Positions 1 through 6,165 of a stretch of DNA of 6,165 nucleotides are shown here, one piece after another; the first letter of the stretch is position 1, and every line of letters begins with the position of its first letter. The notes below the pieces were generated by a model. It saw only the letters and a program-made list of their open reading frames with translations. It ran no database searches and was not told the origin of the DNA. A program made the translations under genes and the position numbers. Source of the stretch: an uncultured Mucilaginibacter sp. (lineage in GTDB: Bacteria > Bacteroidota > Bacteroidia > Sphingobacteriales > Sphingobacteriaceae). The stretch is taken from positions 1 through 6,165 of the forward strand of contig CAMLFI010000165.1 of assembly GCA_946479225.1 (NCBI GenBank). Reading direction: 5' to 3'.

Positions 1-506
1 ACAATATTGCTTTGACAAAAGGAACATGGGAGCCTGACGAGCCTATTTTAGTGCGTGTGCATAGCTCATGTGTTACGGGGGATATATTTGGCTCATGCCG
101 GTGTGATTGCGGCCCCCAGTTACACGCTGCCATGGAGATGATAGAAAAGGCAGGCAAAGGTGTTATAGTTTACATGAACCAGGAAGGGCGCGGCATTGGC
201 CTTGTAAATAAACTCAAAGCCTATAACTTGCAGGAAAACGGGTTTGATACTGTTGAAGCTAACATAAAACTTGGTTTTAAAATGGATCAGCGAGATTATG
301 GCGTTGGCGCTCAGATACTGCGCAGTCTGGGGATATCAAAAATGAGGCTAATGAGTAACAACCCTAAAAAACGCGCTGGACTTATTGGCTACGGCCTTGA
401 GGTGGTTGAAAATGTACCTATTGAGATAGCGCCTAACCCACACAACGAGGTGTATTTACGCACCAAGCGCGATAAAATGGATCACGCTATTTTACGTAAT
501 CACTAA
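1..506 (+). CDS. ribBA: GTP cyclohydrolase II domain, probably C-terminal half of bifunctional RibBA (5' partial)
   Basis: GTP cyclohydrolase II opens the imidazole ring of GTP to give 2,5-diamino-6-ribosylamino-4(3H)-pyrimidinone 5'-phosphate, formate and pyrophosphate, the first step of riboflavin synthesis in the cytosol. The frame is open from base 3 and enters the window as NIALTKG, matching the linker before the GCHII domain in RibBA proteins, so the true start lies upstream. The TTG at 12 should not be taken as the start. Counting from that TTG, the zinc ligands are C20, C31 and C33 (within SCRCDCG), QEGRGIGL lies at 57-64, and Y71, D92 and R94 align with E. coli RibA Y105, D126 and R128. 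NNPKK at 116-120 and NEVYLRTK near the end are also family-typical. All key residues are present and the C-terminus looks complete. Fusion to a RibB domain is inferred from what is usual in Bacteroidota; a stand-alone RibA cannot be excluded. The stop TAA (504-506) overlaps the tamB stop. Confidence 0.93.
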   Translation, partial: NIALTKGTWEPDEPILVRVHSSCVTGDIFGSCRCDCGPQLHAAMEMIEKAGKGVIVYMNQEGRGIGLVNKLKAYNLQENGFDTVEANIKLGFKMDQRDYGVGAQILRSLGISKMRLMSNNPKKRAGLIGYGLEVVENVPIEIAPNPHNEVYLRTKRDKMDHAILRNH

Positions 507-3500
507 TTCTCGTCGTCTTTATTAGCAGGGCCACTCGGCGGGGGATCGGCTTTAGGCAGGGTTCCCGGTGTAGGTACTATAGGCACGCTTTGGTCAAGCG
601 GAATCAGCCTGCGGTTACGGCGGTTGCCCCTTCTGAATATATTTCGGAAAAAATCGCCAAAGCTGTCAAAATCTTTCTGATAAACTAAACCTATGCCGTT
701 AACATACTGCACATTAAGTTGGTCTCCCGTATTTATTGTATTGGTATTAAGTACCCTGTACGAATAACGGGCAGTTAAATTACCATCGGGCCTAATTCTG
801 TACAAAGCCTCAAAATCTTTTGTCAGTTTATTAAAATCAGAATTCAGCAGGTTCGTGTTGGAGTTTAAGCTGTTGTTGCCGTTATTATTGTATAAGCTTC
901 CGTTGAATATTAAGCGCTCATTTAAAAATTTTAGAGAAGCGCTTGCATCGCTAAATGATTTTATAGTGAGGTCAAACCCTTTAATATTTGATTGTGATAT
1001 AAGGTTGTTCAGTTTGTTAAACGCAAATTCGCTGAGGGCGCTAGTCGCGGTACGTGCCACCTGACCGCCAAAGTCGCTGCCTGTACCCGGCGCAAAAGCA
1101 CGACGCACAATAATGCTAAGCGCCTGCTGGCTGCGGTTATTATTGTCAGATAGATAAGTGTTTACATCTTCTTTAATTTGCGGATCAGTAGGAAAGTTAA
1201 AGTCAAAATCTATATTCGGCTTTAACAATGATTTTGTAATGATCAAATTAGCTTGTACTAACACTTGCTGACTACCCCTTGGAGATTGCAGGCCTGCGGC
1301 TGTGTATAGCGGTGCAATGTCCGTACGCACCTCGTAAACGGCCTTCAGATTAATTTCAGCAGCGCTTGGGTTGCCGGTCCAGCGTATATCGCCGCCCTCG
1401 TTTACCACAAAGTTTTTGCTGATAAAATCTTTTGCTGTAAATTCAAACTTGCCCGTTGCAATGCTAAATGTGCCATACATTTCAAAATCGCCAAGACTGT
1501 TTATTTTTAGGTTGAGCCCACGTGCGGTTCCGCTTCCCGTTAATACACCGTAGTCGGTAGTTATTATCACAATGCTTTTTTCGTCAACATTCAATACCAT
1601 GTTAAGCGTTACACCATTAAAATTCTTCTTTTTATCAACCTTATTATTAGTGGTATCCTTATGGCTTACAAACTTTATAAAGTCGTATTCGCTCACCGTG
1701 GACGAAGCATTTAGCGGGAGATTAAATACAGTGCCCGCCTGGGTGGTTGCCTCAATATCAATACTCATGTTATCAACAGGCCCTTTAAAACTAAAGGTAC
1801 CGGTGGCAAAGGCTTTACCGAAGTACATGCGGTTGTCTTTAAACACCGTATTAAGGGCCATCAAATTTCTGGCTTCAAGGTCTACATCAATAATAGGATT
1901 GCCCGGGTCAGCAAGATTAACGCTGCCTGTTGCAATACCGGTGCCACCAACGGTATCTTTTAATGTGAGTTTTTGTATGTTGATGATGCTATTTTTTACC
2001 GTTACCTTATCATTTAAGATAAAGGGTGTTTTAAGGTAATTAACGGTTAATCCCATATCGTTAAATTCAACATCGCCGTTAAGCTGGGGTCTTTTAGGCG
2101 TTCCGGTAAGTTTAAGGTTGGTAGAGAGCGTTCCTTTGATATTTGATACCAGATCTTTAATAAACGGTTCAAAAATAATAGCCCTTGTTTTATCCATTTT
2201 TATATCAAAATCGAGCTCATCATCTGCATCGTTTTTTATAAAGTAGGTTCCTTCTACATCCAACGTTTTAAGGCCGTTAGAGGTTATACCTATATTAACT
2301 GCAGCCTGCTGTTTAGCGTTATCAAGGTTTGATACTATGGTTGCATCGCCTATCTGTGTATTATTCATTCTAAGCGAATCGATCTTTAACTTAGCATCAA
2401 TACCAGGCGATTTAAGGATGGATGAAAGCTCAACGTTACCATTAAGCAAACCGTGCAACGCAATGTCTGATGTTCGGGTAAGCTGATTGAAGGTAGCCAT
2501 ATTAAACTTCTCAAAAGCAATGTTTAGCTTATCATCTGTTGATGAGGATATAAACCCGTTTACCTTTACCTTTTGCAAACCGTTTGATAACTCAAAGCCT
2601 GTTACCTGTGTTTTGTTATCAAGCAGCCCTACTCTCACTGCCTCTTCTACATGCCATTTCTGGTTTTCCAATATCAGGTCTGATGGTAATATCTCCAATT
2701 TGGCAACGGTATCACGCCCAAAAGCTACGCGCCCGTAAAGGTCCAACTGGTTAGTAGCGTTCTTGTCAGCCAGTTTTATATTAAACTTCAAGCTGTCATT
2801 GTTCAGGAAATTGGTTACGTCGACGTCCTTCAAATACAGTTTATCGGTCAGATCTATCCGACTCATGGATATATTCAAACTCATAAACTGATCAAGCGTA
2901 GACTCGTCCAAGATAAAGTCGTGAAAAACCATATCGCCGTATTTTATAGTTTTGATGAACCCGTTAATGGTAGCGGTCTTTTCTTCAGAATTAAACCGGC
3001 CTATAAAAGTTCCCCGTTCGGGTATTTTCAACTCCGGCAAAAATATCGCCGTTAGCGGGTCAAGGTTTTTAATTGACAGATTGAACTCAAAGTTTTGTGG
3101 TTTGGGTTCAACAATCTTTGTTTGCAGTGATGGAATATATTTTTTTACGATTGTTTTAAAATAGGATGGAAGAGTAGCCAGATCATAACTTCCCTTTATG
3201 CTTCCATCCAGGGCGTCAGACCGGAAACTGATAGAACGTACGTCGCCGATACCCACAGCGGCGATATATATAGAATCAAGCAAATAATTATTCCGCGGAT
3301 CAACAATGCGGATAGGAGAAAACAACGCTTCGCCCTGCATGTTTTTAAGGCTGTTGCCCGTTATTTTCGTTTTTATTTGCGTGCTGATGGTAATGGTATC
3401 ATCCAGTAATTTAAGCTTATTAAGACGCGCGTCTGTTATCAGCGCGGTAAAATCATACTCAGGCAGCGCTGATTTTAAATTTACGCTACCGTCGGCGTCA

Positions 3501-4963
3501 AATTTTACATTAACATCATTTATAGTAAGCCTACCGCTGACTTTTTGGTCAATAAAAGAGCCATTTACAGCTACGTTATGGTAGTCGTATCCTTTAAAGT
3601 AGATGTGCGCAATTTTTGCAGTAACCTTTTCATTCAACGTCTCTAATTTATCACCACTGCCCTGAACGTTTGCATTAAACGTAGCGCGACCCAGTTCAGC
3701 CTCACCTAACAATGTACCCAAATCAAAATTGTATGCGTTTACTTTACCGCTATAGCTTGGATGGCCATTTTTGTCAATTTTAAGGTTGATATCCGGATCA
3801 AACCTTCCCAATTTGGTTTTGAAACTGCCGTAGGCAACAAAGTTATTTTGCAGGCCGGTAAATCTGCCCGTAAAGCTGATATTGCCAAATTTTTCAAGAA
3901 TATCCGGCGCTTTGGTTTTATTGTTGCCGGTAAAACCTGCAATAATACGGTCAAGATCTTTTTTATTGGTGGCCACCTGGTCAAAGTCGAGCTCCATAAA
4001 TGTTTTGTCGAAATCAGGTAATCCTTTCAAGCTAAAATCGCCCTTAATAAACGTGGCCTGACCAGTGGTAACCAGCAAATCCTTCGCGCGCAGATCGTTC
4101 ATCTTGCCTTGTATGCGGCCGGTAAGGTCCAACTCGAATTTCATTTTTTCCAGATCAGCGAAGTATGCGATATCCTTTGATGATAAATGAGACGATTTAA
4201 ACCGGCCCTCCATGCGGACTTTGTTTTCAAAGTCTTTCATGTCGTCAAAGGTTTTAAAACGCATGCGCAGAAAGTCTTTTACAGTAGAATTGGGCGTCTT
4301 TAGCAGTAGGTTTTCTACCAATACCTGATTAGAATCGACAGTGGCATTGGCTGTAAAGTTTTTAATATTAAATCCGCTTTTCTCTTTTAAAGTAAGATTG
4401 AATATTTGCGCCTTAAACAAGTGGTTGTAAACGTCCATGTTATTTACTACTGTACTAAAGTTGCGCACATCAATATCATCAAAATTCATCCCCTTAACAG
4501 CCTCCTTTTTTAGCAGGTTTTTATACCTAAAATGGAAGTTATTGATTGCTATTTTCTGAAAGATAAGTGTCCAGGGTTTTCCGGGCGCCTTGGTAGTTGT
4601 GTCTTTTGAGGCAAGACTATCTACTATAAACTTAAAGTTGGTTTTGTTGCCGGCTAAGTTTTTAAGATAAAACGAGCCATTATCCAATTGAATAAGCTTG
4701 AGGTCTATTTTGCGTTCTTGTATACTGCTGAAAACTGAGAAGCCACTTAATTCAATAGTAAGTTTTGGGGTGCGGATAAGGGTGTCTTTTTGCTTATCCA
4801 GCACATAAAAATCTTCCAACACTACAGATGTGAAAGGCTTTATATAAATACTCTTTATATCAACTGTAGTACCCAGCTTTTTCGAAAGATATTCGGTAGC
4901 TTTTTTAGCCGCCCAGGTTTGCACCGGCTGATACTGAAATACCAATAGCAAAATGCTCAGCAT
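503..4963 (-). CDS. tamB: TamB-family translocation/assembly module protein (DUF490), inner-membrane anchored
   Basis: TamB proteins span the periplasm as a long beta-rich groove anchored in the inner membrane. They work with an outer-membrane BamA-like partner (TamA, or the lipoprotein TamL in Bacteroidota) in outer-membrane protein insertion and phospholipid transport. The protein is 1486 residues from the ATG at 4963, normal for Bacteroidota. Visible parts: a hydrophobic N-terminus (MLSILLLVF); an AsmA-like entry region at about 10-75; long repetitive beta-strand sequence at about 80-1000; and a TamB C-terminal domain from about 1000 to 1440, including [18 protein letters not shown] and a terminal [14 protein letters not shown]. 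An Asn-rich stretch lies near residues 1355-1375. A basic then Pro-rich tail (GNRRNRRL, later PPPSGP) ends the protein. The ATG at 4963 truncates the membrane helix; in-frame sequence back to 5041 completes it, so the real start is probably upstream (see findings). No tamA or tamL gene is in the window. It is convergent with ribBA and divergent from tsaD. Confidence 0.92.
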   Translation of the reverse strand: MLSILLLVFQYQPVQTWAAKKATEYLSKKLGTTVDIKSIYIKPFTSVVLEDFYVLDKQKDTLIRTPKLTIELSGFSVFSSIQERKIDLKLIQLDNGSFYLKNLAGNKTNFKFIVDSLASKDTTTKAPGKPWTLIFQKIAINNFHFRYKNLLKKEAVKGMNFDDIDVRNFSTVVNNMDVYNHLFKAQIFNLTLKEKSGFNIKNFTANATVDSNQVLVENLLLKTPNSTVKDFLRMRFKTFDDMKDFENKVRMEGRFKSSHLSSKDIAYFADLEKMKFELDLTGRIQGKMNDLRAKDLLVTTGQATFIKGDFSLKGLPDFDKTFMELDFDQVATNKKDLDRIIAGFTGNNKTKAPDILEKFGNISFTGRFTGLQNNFVAYGSFKTKLGRFDPDINLKIDKNGHPSYSGKVNAYNFDLGTLLGEAELGRATFNANVQGSGDKLETLNEKVTAKIAHIYFKGYDYHNVAVNGSFIDQKVSGRLTINDVNVKFDADGSVNLKSALPEYDFTALITDARLNKLKLLDDTITISTQIKTKITGNSLKNMQGEALFSPIRIVDPRNNYLLDSIYIAAVGIGDVRSISFRSDALDGSIKGSYDLATLPSYFKTIVKKYIPSLQTKIVEPKPQNFEFNLSIKNLDPLTAIFLPELKIPERGTFIGRFNSEEKTATINGFIKTIKYGDMVFHDFILDESTLDQFMSLNISMSRIDLTDKLYLKDVDVTNFLNNDSLKFNIKLADKNATNQLDLYGRVAFGRDTVAKLEILPSDLILENQKWHVEEAVRVGLLDNKTQVTGFELSNGLQKVKVNGFISSSTDDKLNIAFEKFNMATFNQLTRTSDIALHGLLNGNVELSSILKSPGIDAKLKIDSLRMNNTQIGDATIVSNLDNAKQQAAVNIGITSNGLKTLDVEGTYFIKNDADDELDFDIKMDKTRAIIFEPFIKDLVSNIKGTLSTNLKLTGTPKRPQLNGDVEFNDMGLTVNYLKTPFILNDKVTVKNSIINIQKLTLKDTVGGTGIATGSVNLADPGNPIIDVDLEARNLMALNTVFKDNRMYFGKAFATGTFSFKGPVDNMSIDIEATTQAGTVFNLPLNASSTVSEYDFIKFVSHKDTTNNKVDKKKNFNGVTLNMVLNVDEKSIVIITTDYGVLTGSGTARGLNLKINSLGDFEMYGTFSIATGKFEFTAKDFISKNFVVNEGGDIRWTGNPSAAEINLKAVYEVRTDIAPLYTAAGLQSPRGSQQVLVQANLIITKSLLKPNIDFDFNFPTDPQIKEDVNTYLSDNNNRSQQALSIIVRRAFAPGTGSDFGGQVARTATSALSEFAFNKLNNLISQSNIKGFDLTIKSFSDASASLKFLNERLIFNGSLYNNNGNNSLNSNTNLLNSDFNKLTKDFEALYRIRPDGNLTARYSYRVLNTNTINTGDQLNVQYVNGIGLVYQKDFDSFGDFFRNIFRRGNRRNRRLIPLDQSVPIVPTPGTLPKADPPPSGPANKDDEN

Positions 4964-5033
4964 TAAAAACAGGAGCAGAACAATGCCGAGGGCTATTTTG
5001 AGTACTTTTTTAATAACTTTGCGGTTTAAACAA

Positions 5034-5064
5034 TTACTGATTTATTGAATTATGATTTACTGAA
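5034..5064 (-). repeat. Octamer array related to TTCAATAA, facing tamB
   Basis: Read on the minus strand from 5064 downward, the units are TTCAGTAA (5064-5057), ATCATAA (5056-5050, one base short), TTCAATAA (5049-5042) and ATCAGTAA (5041-5034). The third unit is identical to units of the array in front of tsaD, in inverted orientation. The array sits at the 5' edge of the open tamB frame, and its last unit overlaps the first codons after the in-frame TAA (5044-5042). It is more degenerate than the other array, so chance AT-rich similarity is a real alternative. Confidence 0.45.
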
Positions 5065-5155
5065 TGCAGCGCAGCCAGCTAATAATAACTCTATAACTCA
5101 TTTAACTTAATATTGATTGCTAATTATTGATTTTTAATTGCTTAACAGCATTTAA

Positions 5156-5187
5156 TTCAATAATTCAGCAACTCAATAATTCAATAA
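5156..5187 (+). repeat. Octamer tandem array, consensus TTCAATAA, directly upstream of tsaD
   Basis: Four contiguous 8-bp units read on the plus strand: TTCAATAA at 5156-5163, TTCAGCAA at 5164-5171, CTCAATAA at 5172-5179 and TTCAATAA at 5180-5187. Two are identical and the others differ by one or two bases. The next bases (5188-5195, TTAACAAT) may be a further decayed unit that runs into the tsaD ATG at 5194. The array fills the tsaD leader, so it is likely in the 5' UTR or overlaps the promoter. Its function is unknown; low-complexity AT drift is the alternative. Confidence 0.6.
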
Positions 5188-5193
5188 TTAACA

Positions 5194-6165
5194 ATGCCCA
5201 TAATATTAGCCATAGAATCTTCCTGCGATGATACCTCGGCAGCCGTATGTGTTGACGGCGCTGTATTAAGCAATGTTATTGCCAACCAGGCCATACACGA
5301 AGCTTACGGAGGTGTTGTCCCTGAGCTTGCCTCAAGGGTTCATCAGCAGAACATAGTTCCGGCTGTACAACAAGCATTATTAAACGCAAAAGTAAACAAA
5401 AATGATATTGATGCTGTAGCTTTTACGCGCGGCCCGGGTTTATTGGGTTCTTTATTGGTTGGCGTGTCATTCGCCAAGGCATTTGCACTGGCAAATAACA
5501 TCCCGCTTATTGAGATCAACCACATGCAGGCGCACGTTTTGGCGCATTTTATTGCCGATAAAAAGCCGTCGTTTCCATTTTTGTGCCTTACGGTATCGGG
5601 CGGGCATACACAGATAGTTTTGGTAAAAGACTATTTTGATATGGAAGTTATTGGTCAAACGCTCGACGATGCCGCCGGCGAAGCCATGGATAAAACCAGC
5701 AAAATACTGGGCCTGCCATACCCAGGCGGACCGCTGATTGATAAGTACGCGCGTTTGGGCAATGCCGATAGGTTTAAGTTCCCTGAGCCGCAGATAGCCG
5801 GGTTTGATTACAGCTTTAGCGGATTAAAAACGGCTATTCTTTATTTTATCCGCGATAATGTAGCCGCAAACCCTAATTTTATTCAAGAAAATTTAAATGA
5901 TATTTGCGCGTCGGTTGAAAAGCGTATTGTGACCATCCTGCTTAATAAGTTTGAAAAGGCCGCGAGGCAATATGGTATAAAGGATGTAGCTTTGGCAGGT
6001 GGCGTATCGGCCAATACAGGTTTAAGGCAGGGGTTACAGGCTTTAGCTGAAAAGAACGGCTGGAACCATTTTATACCTGCTATGCAATATTGTACAGACA
6101 ATGCAGGCATGATAGCCATAGCCGGGTACCATAAATATTTAAAAGCAGACTTTACCGGGCAAGAT
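5194..6165 (+). CDS. tsaD: tRNA N6-adenosine threonylcarbamoyltransferase TsaD (3' partial)
   Basis: TsaD transfers the threonylcarbamoyl group from threonylcarbamoyl-AMP to adenosine 37 of ANN-decoding tRNAs, forming t6A, together with TsaB and TsaE in the cytosol. The frame runs 324 codons from ATG 5194 to the window edge without a stop; the family is usually about 335-340 residues, so only the last 10-20 should be missing. It has the ASKHA/Kae1 fold. The N-terminal phosphate loop is AIESSCDDTS (6-15). PELASRVHQ is at 43-51, TRGPGLLGSLLVG at 78-90, and the metal-binding HMQAH has H110 and H114. SGGHTQ is at 135-140, LDDAAGEAMDK at 157-167, YPGGP at 176-180, then FSGLKTA, AGGVSAN (268-274) and CTDNAGMI (300-307) with metal ligand D302. 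No key residue is missing. The start is secure: an in-frame TAA lies at 5185-5187 and the next in-frame ATG (codon 111) is inside the conserved core. There is no Shine-Dalgarno; the leader is A/T-rich (TTAACA), normal for Bacteroidota. Confidence 0.96.
   Translation, partial: MPIILAIESSCDDTSAAVCVDGAVLSNVIANQAIHEAYGGVVPELASRVHQQNIVPAVQQALLNAKVNKNDIDAVAFTRGPGLLGSLLVGVSFAKAFALANNIPLIEINHMQAHVLAHFIADKKPSFPFLCLTVSGGHTQIVLVKDYFDMEVIGQTLDDAAGEAMDKTSKILGLPYPGGPLIDKYARLGNADRFKFPEPQIAGFDYSFSGLKTAILYFIRDNVAANPNFIQENLNDICASVEKRIVTILLNKFEKAARQYGIKDVALAGGVSANTGLRQGLQALAEKNGWNHFIPAMQYCTDNAGMIAIAGYHKYLKADFTGQD

Larger units (their letters stand above)
4964..5193. promoter_or_regulatory. Divergent tamB/tsaD intergenic region
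   Basis: This AT-rich spacer separates two divergent genes and must hold the promoter or promoters for tsaD, and for tamB unless its true start lies at 5014 or beyond. About 78 bases of it (4964-5041) are in frame with tamB and probably code for its membrane anchor, leaving roughly 150 truly non-coding bases. It contains two degenerate 8-bp repeat arrays (entered separately), a short GC-rich block at 5065-5079 in otherwise AT-rich sequence, and two perfect inverted repeat pairs: 5042-5052 with 5153-5163 (11 bp) and 5121-5130 with 5181-5190 (10 bp). I found no convincing paired -33 TTG and -7 TAnnTTTG Bacteroidota promoter at normal spacing on either strand, so the promoters are not placed. 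Confidence 0.6.

Noticed and set aside
12..14. TTG as the start codon of the riboflavin gene
   Set aside because: Homology to the RibBA linker continues upstream to the window edge, and starting here would remove sequence normally found before the GCHII domain.
1572..2039. Plus-strand open frame of 155 codons inside tamB
   Set aside because: It is antisense to a well-supported TamB reading frame; its composition is the mirror of beta-rich coding sequence, and I recognise no family in it.
3739..3984. Minus-strand 81-codon frame within tamB in another phase
   Set aside because: It lies wholly inside the real frame on the same strand, with no recognisable domain and no reason for independent translation.
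5014..5021. TAACTTTG on the plus strand, an exact match to the Bacteroidota -7 consensus TAnnTTTG
   Set aside because: The nearest upstream TTTG (4997-5000) is only 13 bases away, shorter than the usual spacing. The site is also about 170 bases from the tsaD start and lies within the probable tamB coding extension.
5057..5101. Fourteen-codon minus-strand reading frame (MSYRVIISWLRCIQ) upstream of tamB, a possible leader peptide
   Set aside because: It has no run of regulatory codons, no adjacent terminator or antiterminator hairpin, and a length expected by chance.
5343..6119. Minus-strand open frames of 60-78 codons opposite tsaD
   Set aside because: They are antisense to a continuous, motif-complete TsaD protein and have no recognisable content.

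Overview
This is an ordinary chromosomal stretch from a Bacteroidota bacterium, most like Sphingobacteriaceae (Mucilaginibacter or Pedobacter type). That placement is an inference from three things: the Bacteroidota style of the TamB protein, moderate GC with AT-rich spacers, and start codons with A/T-rich leaders and no Shine-Dalgarno. I see no mobile element, CRISPR array, tRNA or rRNA.

Layout: (1) positions 1-506, plus strand, the 3' end of a riboflavin gene encoding a GTP cyclohydrolase II domain, probably the C-terminal half of a RibBA fusion. (2) Positions 503-4963, minus strand, one very large gene for a TamB-family (DUF490) envelope protein. Its stop codon overlaps the ribBA stop codon, so these two genes are convergent with no spacer. 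(3) Positions 4964-5193, an AT-rich divergent intergenic region with two short arrays of degenerate 8-bp repeats, one in front of each flanking gene and in opposite orientation. (4) Positions 5194-6165, plus strand, tsaD, the catalytic subunit for the tRNA t6A modification, cut by the window end after 324 codons.

The three genes belong to separate housekeeping processes: flavin synthesis, outer-membrane biogenesis or lipid transport, and tRNA modification. They do not form one pathway. tamB and tsaD share a divergent control region, so their transcription may interact.

The points most worth a second look are the start of tamB and the octamer arrays. The only ATG available to tamB cuts its membrane anchor in half. 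The reading frame stays open for 26 more codons and completes a clear membrane helix, but contains no ATG, GTG or TTG. I did not find a new biological system here.
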